This document shows, in pieces, positions 1 to 7,872 of a stretch of 64,000 bases of DNA. Position 1 is the stretch's first letter. Each line of letters opens with the position of its first letter. The stretch comes from Saccharomonospora glauca K62 (GTDB lineage: Bacteria > Actinomycetota > Actinomycetes > Mycobacteriales > Pseudonocardiaceae), in contig NZ_CM001484.1 of the NCBI RefSeq assembly GCF_000243395.2, positions 788,089 to 852,088 on the forward strand, given 5' to 3'. Below the pieces are notes generated by a model, which ran no database searches, was not told the origin of the DNA, and was given only the letters and a program-made list of their open reading frames with translations. The translations under genes and the position numbers were made by a program.

Positions 1-89
1 GGCTGCCAACCGTCCAGGACGTCCACCCCGACCAGACCGGTCAGGCGGAACACGACGAATCCACCGAGAAGAGCGAAGAAGGGTACCAA
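1..89 (-). CDS. N-terminus of a small DoxX-like membrane protein (partial)
   Basis: The minus strand is open from a TTG at 89 to the window edge and reads a very hydrophobic amino terminus (LVPFFALLGGFVVFRLTG, then LVGVDVLDGW). This resembles the first membrane segment of DoxX/DUF-type small membrane proteins. The gene is divergent from the TetR regulator at 159-746, and an operator-like inverted repeat sits 11 bases upstream of the start, so it is probably that regulator's target. Only 29 codons are visible, so the family assignment is tentative. The TTG is the only plausible start in this frame. Confidence 0.5.
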   Translation of the reverse strand, partial: MVPFFALLGGFVVFRLTGLVGVDVLDGWQ

Positions 90-99
90 GGCGCACTCC

Positions 100-153
100 A
101 ATCTTGACACTGACAAGATTGCAGGCGCTCGCTAACTTGTCAATGTCAAGATT
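100..153. promoter_or_regulatory. Two TetR-type operators in the divergent promoter region
   Basis: Two near-identical inverted repeats are visible: CTTGACACTGACAAG (103-117, in a longer AATC...GATT palindrome from 100 to 120) and CTTGTCAATGTCAAG (136-150, in 134-153). They lie between the divergent membrane gene and the TetR gene; the second ends 5 bases before the regulator's GTG. Inference: autoregulation plus control of the divergent gene. Confidence 0.7.
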
Positions 154-158
154 GGGAG

Positions 159-746
159 GTGGGAAAGATCGGAAGCTCGGGCTATCACCACGGGAACCTG
201 AGGCGCGTACTCCTCGACGCCGCACTCGAGGCCATCGTCGAACAGGGCCCCACGGCCTGGAGTCTGCGGGAACTCGCCCGGCGGGCCAACGTCTCCCATG
301 CCGCTCCCGCGCATCACTTCGGTGACAAGACCGGGGTGCTCACCGCCGTGGCCGCGGAGGGGTACGAGTTGTTCGCCGACGCCCTCGAACGCGAGTCGCA
401 CGACTTCCAGCGAGTCGGCCTGGCCTACGTGCGGTTCGCTCTGGAGAGACCCGCCTACTTCACCGTGATGTTCCGCCCCGACCTCTACCGCGTCGACGAC
501 CCGGATGTGGCCGCGGCGCGGGACCGTGCCCGTGCGGTACTCGTCGCCGGTGCCCGCACGTTTGCGGCCGGTACCGCGCCCGACAGGGCCGTCGTCCTGG
601 CCGCCTGGTCGTGCGCCCACGGTTTCGCTCATCTGTGGTCGAGCGGCGCGTTGCCGGAAAGCGTGGCCGGCGACCCGGAACGGACGGTCGGTGAGATGTT
701 CCGCAGCCTGTTCGGCGGCTCGCACGCCGACGGCCCGCCGGCATGA
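159..746 (+). CDS. TetR/AcrR family transcriptional regulator
   Basis: This 195-residue protein has a TetR helix-turn-helix at about residues 10-57, with the family signatures YHHGNLRR, SLRELARRANVSHAAPAHHF and DKTGVL. The rest is an all-helical ligand-binding domain of the WHG type (HGFAHLW near residue 157). It presumably represses the divergent DoxX-like gene and itself through the two palindromes just upstream. The GTG at 159 is chosen because the conserved YHHGNLR follows directly. The purine-rich GGGAG abuts the start too closely for a good ribosome binding site, so a leaderless transcript is possible. The inducer cannot be inferred. Confidence 0.85.
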   Translation: MGKIGSSGYHHGNLRRVLLDAALEAIVEQGPTAWSLRELARRANVSHAAPAHHFGDKTGVLTAVAAEGYELFADALERESHDFQRVGLAYVRFALERPAYFTVMFRPDLYRVDDPDVAAARDRARAVLVAGARTFAAGTAPDRAVVLAAWSCAHGFAHLWSSGALPESVAGDPERTVGEMFRSLFGGSHADGPPA

Positions 747-789
747 GTGCCGACGGGCCGTCAGACTCGGCGTACGCGCGGAGTACGCG

Positions 790-2214
790 TCACACGTCGT
801 AGTAGAGCGCGAACTCGTACGGGTGCGGGCGCAGACGCAGCGGGTCGATCTCGTTCTCCCGCTTGTACGCGATCCACGTCTCGATCACGTCGGGGGTGAA
901 GACGCCACCTTCGAGGAGGTAGTCGTGGTCGTTCTCCAGGGTGTCGAGCACGGTGCCCAGGTCGCTCGGCACCAGCTTGACGTCCTTGGCCTCCTCCGGG
1001 GGCAGCTCGTAGAGGTCCTTGTCGATGGGCTCCGGAGGCTCGATCTTGTTCTTGATGCCGTCGAGCCCGGCCATCACCATCGCCGCGAACGCCAGGTACG
1101 GGTTCCCGGACGAGTCGGGGCACCGGAATTCGATGCGCTTGGCCTTGGCGTTGCTTCCCGTGATCGGGATGCGCACGCACGCGGAGCGGTTGCGCTGCGA
1201 GTACACGAGGCTGACCGGCGCCTCGAAGCCCGGCACCAGACGGTGGTAGGAGTTGATGGTCGGGTTCGTGAACGCCAGCAGGCTCGGCGCGTGGGTCAGG
1301 ATGCCGCCGATGTAGTAGCGAGCCGTGTCGGACAGGCCCGCGTAACCGGACTCGTCGTAGAAGAGCGGCTCTCCGTCCTTCCACAGCGACTGGTGGCAGT
1401 GCATGCCCGACCCGTTGTCGCCGAACAGGGGCTTGGGCATGAAGGTCGCCGTCTTGCCCGCGGCGAACGCCGTGTTCTTGACGATGTACTTGAACAGCTG
1501 CAGGTCGTCGGCCGCGTGCAGGAGCGTGTTGAAGCGGTAGTTGATCTCGGTCTGGCCGGCGGTGCCCACCTCGTGGTGCGCACGCTCCAGGACGAAGCCC
1601 GACTCGATGAGCCGCCGCGAGATCTCGTCACGCAGGTCGGCGTAGTGGTCCACGGGAGGTACGGGGAAGTAGCCGCCCTTGAACTTGGTCTTGTAGCCCT
1701 TGTTGCCGCCTTCCTCCTCGCGGCCGGTGTTCCACCAGCCCTCGATCGAGTCGATCTCGTGGAAGGTCGCGTGCTCCGAGGAGTCGAAGCGCACCGAGTC
1801 GAAGATGTAGAACTCGGCTTCCGGGCCGAAGAAGGCCGTGTCGGCGATCCCGGACTCCGTGATGTACTGCTCGGCCTTCCGCGCGATGTTGCGCGGGTCG
1901 CGGCTGTAGGGCTCGCGAGTGAACGGGTCGTGCACGGAGAAGTTCAGCGACAACGTCTTGTGCTTGCGGAACGGGTCGATGCGAGCCGTCGCGGGATCGG
2001 GCAGCAGCAGCATGTCGGACTCGTGAATCGACTGGAAGCCGCGGACCGACGATCCGTCGAACGCGAGACCTTCCTCGAACACGTCCGCGTCGAACGACGA
2101 CGCGGGAACGGTGAAGTGCTGCATCACGCCGGGCAGGTCACAGAACCTCACATCGACGAACTGCACGTCCTCGTCCGCGATCAGACGTAGGACGTCCTCT
2201 GGAGTAGTGGACAC
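790..2214 (-). CDS. glnA: Glutamine synthetase, type I (beta subtype)
   Basis: This is ATP-dependent glutamate-ammonia ligase, the central ammonium-assimilation enzyme and a cytosolic dodecamer. The 474-residue length fits type I GlnA. The beta-grasp region and catalytic barrel signatures are visible, including [12 protein letters not shown], the [10 protein letters not shown] region, the ATP-binding [16 protein letters not shown] and NRSACVRIP. Near residue 400 the sequence [11 protein letters not shown] carries the tyrosine adenylylated by GlnE in the beta subtype, so post-translational control is expected. The GTG at 2214 is preceded by AAGGAG. Codons upstream to 2298 are open but lie beyond this ribosome binding site. 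Two GlnR-like boxes lie about 70-105 bases upstream. The next genes (RDD protein, DUF4191) match the mycobacterial glnA1 neighbourhood. Confidence 0.97.
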   Translation of the reverse strand: MSTTPEDVLRLIADEDVQFVDVRFCDLPGVMQHFTVPASSFDADVFEEGLAFDGSSVRGFQSIHESDMLLLPDPATARIDPFRKHKTLSLNFSVHDPFTREPYSRDPRNIARKAEQYITESGIADTAFFGPEAEFYIFDSVRFDSSEHATFHEIDSIEGWWNTGREEEGGNKGYKTKFKGGYFPVPPVDHYADLRDEISRRLIESGFVLERAHHEVGTAGQTEINYRFNTLLHAADDLQLFKYIVKNTAFAAGKTATFMPKPLFGDNGSGMHCHQSLWKDGEPLFYDESGYAGLSDTARYYIGGILTHAPSLLAFTNPTINSYHRLVPGFEAPVSLVYSQRNRSACVRIPITGSNAKAKRIEFRCPDSSGNPYLAFAAMVMAGLDGIKNKIEPPEPIDKDLYELPPEEAKDVKLVPSDLGTVLDTLENDHDYLLEGGVFTPDVIETWIAYKRENEIDPLRLRPHPYEFALYYDV

Positions 2215-2282
2215 CCTCGGTGACTCCTTCGTGGTCGGTGGCCAGCGGCAGTGTTCTTGGCGCCCCACGCTAAGAGCGCGGT

Positions 2283-2320
2283 GTTGCCCGACCATCACCT
2301 CGATGTTTCGCGGACGTTAA
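2283..2320 (-). promoter_or_regulatory. Paired GlnR-type boxes upstream of glnA
   Basis: Read on the minus strand, TTAAC-6-GAAAC (2305-2320) is followed after exactly 6 bases by GTGAT-6-GCAAC (2283-2298). The actinobacterial GlnR site is gTnAc-n6-GaAAc, often present as two such sites in 22-base register, which is what is seen here. Position upstream of glnA is as expected for nitrogen control. Binding itself is inference. Confidence 0.72.
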
Positions 2321-2402
2321 CTGGGTGGCTCGGTGGCGGTCGGCGACACAACCGGATTGACCGGATCCGACACGGGCTACACCCGGCGAATACCCTGGAC
2401 GA

Positions 2403-2885
2403 GTGGCACGATGGACCGGCGAATGGCTGCAGACACTCTCGTCCGGAGGGGCGACCACTCAAGAGCCCCCTCAGTGGCCGGGTGAGCGCTTCGGACTTCC
2501 CGAGCACGGGCCCCGCTCCGTGGCGGGCTCGGGGCGGCGGTTGCTCGCGCTCGTGGTGGACCTGGTCCTCGCGTCCCTGCTGACGGCCCTTTTCACGCGC
2601 CCGGACTACTCCGATCTGGCCGCCATGCAGGAACACAACTTCTGGGCGTTGGCGACCTGGGCCGTCATCACGGTCGTACCCGTGGCGCTCTTCGGGTTCA
2701 CCCCCGGCATGGCGGTGACGGGCATCCGTGTGGCGAGGCTGGACGGCAAGGCCGTCATCGGACTATGGCGGGCCGCCCTGCGGTGCGTGCTGACCTTCTT
2801 CGTCATTCCCGCCGCTGTACGCAACCCCGACAACCGTGGCTGGCACGACCGCCTCACCAACACCGTCGTGGTGTCGATGCGGTAA
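2403..2885 (+). CDS. RDD-family membrane protein
   Basis: A 160-residue integral membrane protein with an RDD domain. After a polar amino terminus of about 40 residues come hydrophobic segments near residues 46-63 (RRLLALVVDLVLASLL), 80-100 and 125-140, then the family-typical TPGMAVTGIRV and the closing NPDNRGWHDRLTNTVVV. The role of RDD proteins is not established in general; some are proposed ion/proton antiporters. The gene lies divergent from glnA and convergent with a DUF4191 gene, the arrangement around glnA1 in mycobacteria. The GTG start has no ribosome binding site but TACCCT ends 6 bases upstream, suggesting leaderless expression. Confidence 0.85.
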   Translation: MARWTGEWLQTLSSGGATTQEPPQWPGERFGLPEHGPRSVAGSGRRLLALVVDLVLASLLTALFTRPDYSDLAAMQEHNFWALATWAVITVVPVALFGFTPGMAVTGIRVARLDGKAVIGLWRAALRCVLTFFVIPAAVRNPDNRGWHDRLTNTVVVSMR

Positions 2886-2921
2886 CCCTCGGCGACGTGC
2901 CGCCACCGTGACGAACGGGTC

Positions 2922-3650
2922 TCAGCGCCGACGAATGGTGCGCTGCAGGTTGCGCATCTTCGCGCCCTGCGGGATGGGACCCTTCGGCAGGGCCGCGCCG
3001 CGGTTACCGAGCGCCGTGAGCTTGGTTTCGAGGACGTCGATGTCGCGGGGCCTGAGGTTACGCGGCAGCTTCATGAGGTAGGTCTGCAGCTTGCGCAACG
3101 GCACCTGGCCCTCGTCGTTGCCCACGATGACGTCGTAGATCGGGGTGTCACCCACGAGCCGCGCGATGCGCTTCTTCTCCTGGGCCATCAGGTTCTTCAC
3201 GCGATGCGGCGCACCCTCCGCCACGAGGATGATTCCGGGACCGCCCAGCACGCGGTGCACGGCGTCGAGCTGCGTCGTCGCGGCCACCGTCTGCGTCACC
3301 CGCCAGCGCCCGCGCAAGTTGTCCAGGGCCCACGCGGCGGCCCCCGGCTGGCCCTCGGCCTTCGTGAACACGGTCTTCTGCACTCGACGACCGAAGACGA
3401 TCATGGCGGCGAGCAGGCCCAGCATGATGCCGATCGGCAGCAGCCACCACTGGATCCCCATGAGCCACCCGAGCCCGAAGACGATCCCGGTGACGACGAG
3501 GAAGGAGCCGAGCATCCAGGGGATGAGGGCCTTGTCCTCTTTACGCTGGATCGAAAACGCCTGGAAGATCTGTGCCCGCCTGGCCTTGCTCGCCGCGCGC
3601 TTTTCCCGCTTGGCCTGCTTGGCAGCTTCCTTGTCCTGCTTTCCCGCCAT
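2922..3650 (-). CDS. DUF4191 family membrane protein
   Basis: This 242-residue protein has a highly basic amino terminus ([15 protein letters not shown]) followed by two adjacent transmembrane segments at about residues 45-85 ([20 protein letters not shown] and [20 protein letters not shown]). A soluble domain with [11 protein letters not shown] and [13 protein letters not shown] follows, and the tail is basic (NLQRTIRRR). It matches DUF4191, conserved across Actinobacteria next to glnA1; function unknown. The ATG at 3650 is preceded by GGGG. The frame stays open far upstream, but that extension is antisense to uvrD2 and has no support. It is divergent from uvrD2 with 66 bases between starts. 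Confidence 0.88.
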   Translation of the reverse strand: MAGKQDKEAAKQAKREKRAASKARRAQIFQAFSIQRKEDKALIPWMLGSFLVVTGIVFGLGWLMGIQWWLLPIGIMLGLLAAMIVFGRRVQKTVFTKAEGQPGAAAWALDNLRGRWRVTQTVAATTQLDAVHRVLGGPGIILVAEGAPHRVKNLMAQEKKRIARLVGDTPIYDVIVGNDEGQVPLRKLQTYLMKLPRNLRPRDIDVLETKLTALGNRGAALPKGPIPQGAKMRNLQRTIRRR

Positions 3651-3716
3651 AATTCCCCAGGATACGGGCGCCAGGGTGGACGTCGGCTCGTCGGTCCCCT
3701 CTGCGAGGATGCCGGA

Positions 3717-5609
3717 GTGGTCAGCACACGACGCCCGGTTCGACCGGAGGACCCGCTCGACGGTCTCGATCCGGAACAGCGTGCGGCCGCGAGCGCTCCT
3801 CGCGGCCCGGTGTGTGTGCTCGCCGGTGCCGGGACGGGCAAGACGCGCACGATCACTCGTCGTATCGCCTACCTCGTACGACAGGGACACGTCGCCCCGA
3901 CGCAGGTACTCGCGGTGACCTTCACGGCCCGCGCGGCGGGAGAACTCCGGGCGCGCTTGCGGCAACTCGGCGTCGAGGGTGCTCAGGCCCGTACCTTCCA
4001 CGCCGCGGCCCTCCGGCAACTGCGGTACTTCTGGCCTCGTGTGGTGGGCGACGCGCAGTGGGAGCTCCTCGACGGCAACAAGCTTCGCCTCGTCGGACAT
4101 GCTGCCAACAAGGTGGCCCTGCCCACGGAGACGGAGGTCCTGCGGGATCTCGCGGGTGAGATCGAATGGGCCAAGGCGTGCCTCGTGGGCCCCGACGACT
4201 ACCCGGCCGTGGCCAAGGAGCGTCGTCGCGACATCGGGTACCCGGTCGAGCAGGTCGCGGATGTCTACTACACCTACGAGCGGCTCAAAAACGACCGGCG
4301 ACTGCTCGACTTCGACGACCTCCTGCTGCACACCACGGCGGCCCTGGAGGAGTACCCCGAGGTGGCGCGGGAGTTCCGGGAGCGTTACCGCTGCTTCGTG
4401 GTGGACGAATACCAGGACATCACGCCCGCTCAGCAGCGGTTGCTCGACGCCTGGCTCGGTGGACGCGACGACGTGACGGTGGTCGGCGACGCCAACCAGA
4501 CGATCTACTCCTTCGGCGGAGCGTCGCCGCGTCCCCTGCTGGAGTTCACCCGGCGGTATCCGAATGCCACCGTGGTCCGGCTCGAACGGGACTACCGTTC
4601 CACGCCGCAGGTGGTGGAACTGGCCAACCGGGTCATCAGCGGGGCACGGGGGCGTCCCGCGGGCGCGCGGTTGCGGCTGGTGGGTCAGCGCCCCGACGGG
4701 CCACGACCGACGTTCTCCGAGTACGACGACGAGCCCGCCGAGGCCGCCGCGGTGGCCCAGCGAGTCCGGGAACTCATGGCCGAGGGCGTTCCGGCCGGGG
4801 AAATCGCTGTGTTGTTCCGGGTCAACGCGCAGTCCGAGACCTACGAACGAGCGCTCGCCGATGCCGGGGTGCCTTACCAGGTTCGGGGAGGCGAACGCTT
4901 CTTCTCCCGCCCCGAAGTCCGGAAGGCGATGACCGCCCTGCGTGCCGCCTCGGCCTCGGAGCCCGAAGTCGGGACGGCGGATCTGCCCACCGCGGTGGGG
5001 CGGGTCCTGGCCCCGCTCGGTTGGGGGCCTCGGCAGCCAGTCGGGGGAGCGGCGCGCGAACGGTGGAGCGGGCTGCAGGCCCTGTACGAACTCGCGCAGG
5101 ACTTCGCGGCGGAGTTCGCGGCGGTGTCCGAGGGGGAACAGCCGACCCTGGCACGTTACGTTGCCGAACTCGACCAGCGTGCCGCCGCGCAGCATCCTCC
5201 CGCAGTGGACGGTGTGACACTCGCGTCGCTCCACGCGGCAAAGGGACTCGAATGGGATGCCGTCTTCCTCGTCGGTCTCGCCGAGGGCACCGTGCCGATT
5301 CAACACGCCACCACGGAGGACGCGATCGAGGAGGAACGCAGGCTGTTCTACGTGGGCGTGACTCGCGCCAGGGAACACCTCGCGCTCAGTTGGTCCCTCT
5401 CCCGGCTGCCCGGTGGCCGTCCGCACCGTGGGCGCAGCCGGTTTCTCCACGGACTCGCTCCCGAGGACGAGCCCGCTCCGCGCGTTCGCCGTTCGTCGCG
5501 ACGCCGCACGAGGGAACGAGCGGTGTGCGGTGCCTGCGGTCGTCCCCTCGGGACCACGTTGGAAATCAAGATCGGACGCTGTGCCGATTGTCCTCCCGAC
5601 ATCGACTGA
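3717..5609 (+). CDS. uvrD2: UvrD/PcrA-type superfamily 1 DNA helicase (UvrD2-like)
   Basis: ATP-dependent 3'-5' DNA helicase of 630 residues. Motif I is AGAGTGKT (about residue 37), motif II VDEYQD, motif [13 protein letters not shown], motif IV region LERDYRST, motif [12 protein letters not shown] and motif [10 protein letters not shown]. The carboxy end carries CGAC-n-CADC, a four-cysteine module like the one that joins the helicase to an HRDC domain in mycobacterial UvrD2. Here the protein stops seven residues after the last cysteine, so HRDC is absent. Synteny with whiB7 and the ABC1 kinase supports the UvrD2 assignment. The GTG at 3717 is the start nearest upstream of the conserved LDPEQRAA region and follows GAGGA. 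Upstream codons overlap DUF4191 antisense and are rejected. Confidence 0.9.
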   Translation: MVSTRRPVRPEDPLDGLDPEQRAAASAPRGPVCVLAGAGTGKTRTITRRIAYLVRQGHVAPTQVLAVTFTARAAGELRARLRQLGVEGAQARTFHAAALRQLRYFWPRVVGDAQWELLDGNKLRLVGHAANKVALPTETEVLRDLAGEIEWAKACLVGPDDYPAVAKERRRDIGYPVEQVADVYYTYERLKNDRRLLDFDDLLLHTTAALEEYPEVAREFRERYRCFVVDEYQDITPAQQRLLDAWLGGRDDVTVVGDANQTIYSFGGASPRPLLEFTRRYPNATVVRLERDYRSTPQVVELANRVISGARGRPAGARLRLVGQRPDGPRPTFSEYDDEPAEAAAVAQRVRELMAEGVPAGEIAVLFRVNAQSETYERALADAGVPYQVRGGERFFSRPEVRKAMTALRAASASEPEVGTADLPTAVGRVLAPLGWGPRQPVGGAARERWSGLQALYELAQDFAAEFAAVSEGEQPTLARYVAELDQRAAAQHPPAVDGVTLASLHAAKGLEWDAVFLVGLAEGTVPIQHATTEDAIEEERRLFYVGVTRAREHLALSWSLSRLPGGRPHRGRSRFLHGLAPEDEPAPRVRRSSRRRTRERAVCGACGRPLGTTLEIKIGRCADCPPDID

Positions 5610-5720
5610 ACGGCGTTCCGACGTCCGTCGGCGGCGGAGTGACCACGAGGGAACGGTTCGTCGGTGAGATTTTCCCGGCCGGTCCCGCCGACGCCCCCGA
5701 CCGCAGGTGGGAACCGGCCT

Positions 5721-5745
5721 AAAAACCCTGGTCGGAAGGGTTTTT
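5721..5745 (+). terminator. Intrinsic terminator after uvrD2
   Basis: AAAAACCCT, an 8-base loop and AGGGTTTTT form a stem ending in a T tract. It lies 112 bases after the uvrD2 stop and before the whiB7 promoter, and is symmetric enough to act in both directions. Confidence 0.8.
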
Positions 5746-5766
5746 CGGAAGCTCGGGAAGTTCGTC

Positions 5767-5805
5767 GAAAAATAAGTTGCCGTGCCGGGCGCGGGGCAAT
5801 AACCT
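5767..5805 (+). promoter_or_regulatory. whiB7 promoter with WhiB7-type AT-rich element
   Basis: An AT-rich block (AAAAATAAG) sits directly against a -35 element TTGCCG (5777-5782). A spacer of exactly 17 bases leads to -10 TAACCT (5800-5805). An AT stretch abutting the -35 is the known signature of WhiB7-activated promoters and autoregulation is known in mycobacteria. That this promoter serves whiB7 here is inferred from position. Confidence 0.7.
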
Positions 5806-5886
5806 GCAAGCACTGGGTGGATACTGTGCGATCTTGACCGCCGTCGCAAGCGGTGGATCGCGGGACAGCGAGAGGAGGTGCCAGCG

Positions 5887-6138
5887 ATGACGCTCAACTG
5901 CAGGAACGGCATTGCCGGCACGCCGCTGTCCCGGATGGTCGACGTCGTTCGAGGACGTCGTCACGTCCTGGTGCCGCGGGATGCGCAGCAGAGCCGGGCG
6001 ACAGCGAAAGTCAACGCTGTCTCCGTTCTCGTTGCTGTCGACAGTGTCGCGGCCGTCGATGCGGCATTCCGTCGTATGACCGCCGTTCTGCCGAAGCAGT
6101 TCTGGGTTCCGTTGTGCCCACAGGAGAGTGCCACCTGA
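5887..6138 (+). CDS. 83-codon upstream ORF in the whiB7 leader
   Basis: A small ORF lies between the whiB7 promoter and a strong terminator, with an excellent ribosome binding site (GAGAGGAGG, 8 bases before the ATG). The product (MTLNCRNGIAGTPLSRMVDV, then a basic stretch and VSVLVAVDSVAAVDAAFRRM) matches no family I know. In mycobacteria and streptomycetes, translation of an ORF in the whiB7/wblC leader controls read-through of a terminator. By analogy this ORF may sense ribosome stalling by antibiotics. It may instead encode a functional small protein, because it is longer than typical leader peptides. Confidence 0.6.
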   Translation: MTLNCRNGIAGTPLSRMVDVVRGRRHVLVPRDAQQSRATAKVNAVSVLVAVDSVAAVDAAFRRMTAVLPKQFWVPLCPQESAT

Positions 6139-6161
6139 CCTAGGTGTCAGTGGAACAGGCT

Positions 6162-6204
6162 CACGAAGGCCGCGGAACCGTACCCCGGATCCGCGGCCTT
6201 CGTG
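6162..6204 (+). terminator. Terminator/attenuator upstream of whiB7
   Basis: CACGAAGGCCGCGGA (6162-6176) and TCCGCGGCCTTCGTG (6190-6204) form a perfect 15-bp stem with a 13-base loop, followed by CTGTTTCGG. It lies between the leader ORF and whiB7, in the position of the known whiB7 attenuator. A competing weaker palindrome (CACCT...AGGTG, 6132-6146) spans the leader ORF stop codon. Confidence 0.8.
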
Positions 6205-6265
6205 CTGTTTCGGTCCGGGTATCGGCTGGATCAAGTAGCGCACAACAACACGAGGGAGAGAACGA

Positions 6266-6658
6266 ATGTCATCGGCGATCGCCTTCGCGTCAGAGAAGGC
6301 GTCGGAGAAGTTATCGACCGACACCGCCGGGACGACGGGTGTGGCCGACCTGCTCGATTCCGTCACCGCGCAGGAGACCGACCTACCGTGCCGCGTGGGG
6401 GATGCGGACCTGTGGTTCGCCGAGGCCCCGGCGGACCTGGAACAGGCGAAGTACCTGTGCGGCGACTGCCCCGTCAAGGAATCCTGCCTGGCTGGAGCGC
6501 TCGCGCGGCGTGAGCCCTGGGGTGTGTGGGGCGGCGAGATCTTCGAAAGGGGTGTCGTGGTGGCGCGGAAGCGGCCGCGTGGCCGCCCTCGCAAGCACCC
6601 GGTGACGCCCTCCGACTCCTCGGCGAGGCAGCGGACCGGAGAACGGAGCGCGGCATGA
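6266..6658 (+). CDS. whiB7: WhiB7, iron-sulfur transcription factor for antibiotic resistance
   Basis: This 130-residue Wbl protein binds a [4Fe-4S] cluster through four cysteines (C41, then YLCGDCPVKESCLAG). It has the glycine/tryptophan turn GVWGGE and a carboxy-terminal AT-hook, RGRPRK, which defines WhiB7 among Wbl proteins. It partners with the primary sigma factor and activates intrinsic-resistance genes by contacting AT-rich DNA upstream of the -35. The start follows GAGGGAGAG. Its own promoter, leader ORF and terminator lie upstream. The uvrD2-whiB7-ABC1 kinase order is conserved in mycobacteria, although here three genes separate whiB7 from the kinase. Confidence 0.95.
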   Translation: MSSAIAFASEKASEKLSTDTAGTTGVADLLDSVTAQETDLPCRVGDADLWFAEAPADLEQAKYLCGDCPVKESCLAGALARREPWGVWGGEIFERGVVVARKRPRGRPRKHPVTPSDSSARQRTGERSAA

Positions 6659-6762
6659 CCACCACACTCCTCCGCGATCGGCAGGTAGTTCGGCGAGACG
6701 TGGCTCACCGCATCGCCCCACTCGTCGATTCCCCCACTTCGAGCAACAAGGAGTACACCGCC

Positions 6763-6912
6763 ATGTTGATGCATGAAGAACTCGCCAGAGAACGAATACG
6801 GGACATGCTGCAATCGGCTACCGAACGACGTGCGGCCCGATCCGCCGGGAAATCTCGGCGATGGGCACGCTTGATCGGCCGAGCCCGGCTTCGAAAGCGG
6901 CAAAACCATTAG
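6763..6912 (+). CDS. 49-residue basic protein of unknown function
   Basis: A short gene downstream of whiB7 with AAGGAG 10 bases before its ATG. The product (MLMHEELARERIRDMLQSAT, then ERRAARSAGK) is helical and rich in arginine. It resembles a widespread class of short actinobacterial proteins beginning with M-H-x-E-L-A-R-x-R. No function is known. A hairpin terminator follows directly, so it may end the whiB7 transcript. An upstream ATG at 6655 is in frame but overlaps whiB7 without a good ribosome binding site. Confidence 0.65.
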   Translation: MLMHEELARERIRDMLQSATERRAARSAGKSRRWARLIGRARLRKRQNH

Positions 6913-6920
6913 GGAACGAG

Positions 6921-6952
6921 GTGGGGACGGTGGAATACTCCGCCGTCCCCAC
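6921..6952 (+). terminator. Intrinsic terminator downstream of whiB7 unit
   Basis: GTGGGGACGGTGGA and TCCGCCGTCCCCAC form a 14-bp stem (one G-U pair) with a 4-base loop, followed by TTTCGTG. It lies 8 bases after the 49-codon gene and before the methyltransferase. Confidence 0.8.
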
Positions 6953-6981
6953 TTTCGTGATCTTGGAAGGAGAGTTCCGCC

Positions 6982-7857
6982 GTGGCCGCCGTGACGCCCG
7001 ACAACATCGACTGGTCGGCCAAGCTGAGTGCGATGCGCCGGCTCGACATGCTCGAACGGGACGCTGTGCACGGCGTCGCCCGCAAGCTCGCCGGAACGTT
7101 GCCGCCGGGAGCGGTCGTCGTGGACGCGGGATGCGGAACCGGAGGAATGAGCGTCGCGCTCGCGTCGGTGCTGCGTGAAAACGGTGGAGGCCGGTTGGTG
7201 CTGGTCGACGCCAGTGACGCGCTCCTCGCGGTGGCACGGGAGGCGGCCACGGCCGCCGGGGGAGACACCGTCTCGGTGAGCACGGTGGTCGCGGACCTCG
7301 CCGACGACTCGTCGGTGGCGCGGATACCGCGAGCCGACCTCGTCTGGGCGTCGGCCATGGTGCATCACCTGCCGGACCAGCAAGCGGGAGTGACGACACT
7401 CGCGCGTTTGCTTGCTCCCGGCGGGCTGTTGGCACTCGCCGAAGGTGGTACGGGCCAGACGTTCGTTCCGTGGGACCTGGGGCTGGGACGGCCCGGTCTG
7501 GAGGCCCGGCTCAACGCGGCGCGGGACGCCTGGTTCGGCGAGCTGCGCGCGAACATCGAGGGCGGGGTCGCCATGCCCTACGGCTGGACCACGGCACTGG
7601 TCCGGGCCGGACTCGAGGAAGCCACGGCGTTTAGCTACCTCGTCGAGCATCCCGCTCCTCTGGGAGAGAGCACTCGCCGCTACGTAGTGGAGCGGTTCAC
7701 CTGGCTTGCCGAGACGGTGGGCGACCGAGTCGACCCGAGCGACCGGGAGACCCTGACCGCGCTGCTCGACCCCGAGGGGCCGCACTACGTCGGTGCGCGC
7801 GACGACGTGTTCGTGCTCTACGCCCGCACCGTCCACACGGCGCGGCGGCCGTCCTGA
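6982..7857 (+). CDS. Class I SAM-dependent methyltransferase
   Basis: This 291-residue protein has the Rossmann-type methyltransferase core. Motif I is VVVDAGCGTGG (about residues 44-54), followed by an acidic position (RLVLVDAS), motif IV (ADLVWASAMVHHLP, near residue 115) and the post-motif LLAPGGLLALAEGG. The substrate cannot be told; the type resembles small-molecule or quinone-like methyltransferases. GGAAGGAG precedes the GTG at 6982. A terminator separates it from whiB7 and the next gene converges, so it is probably monocistronic. It interrupts the otherwise conserved whiB7-ABC1 kinase neighbourhood, so it may be a lineage-specific insertion. Confidence 0.85.
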   Translation: MAAVTPDNIDWSAKLSAMRRLDMLERDAVHGVARKLAGTLPPGAVVVDAGCGTGGMSVALASVLRENGGGRLVLVDASDALLAVAREAATAAGGDTVSVSTVVADLADDSSVARIPRADLVWASAMVHHLPDQQAGVTTLARLLAPGGLLALAEGGTGQTFVPWDLGLGRPGLEARLNAARDAWFGELRANIEGGVAMPYGWTTALVRAGLEEATAFSYLVEHPAPLGESTRRYVVERFTWLAETVGDRVDPSDRETLTALLDPEGPHYVGARDDVFVLYARTVHTARRPS

Positions 7858-7872
7858 CGTCCTCATCGTCGA

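Noticed and set aside
2922-5921. Extension of the DUF4191 frame to 999 codons
   Set aside because: Only 2922-3650 resembles the family and has a ribosome binding site; the rest is antisense to uvrD2.
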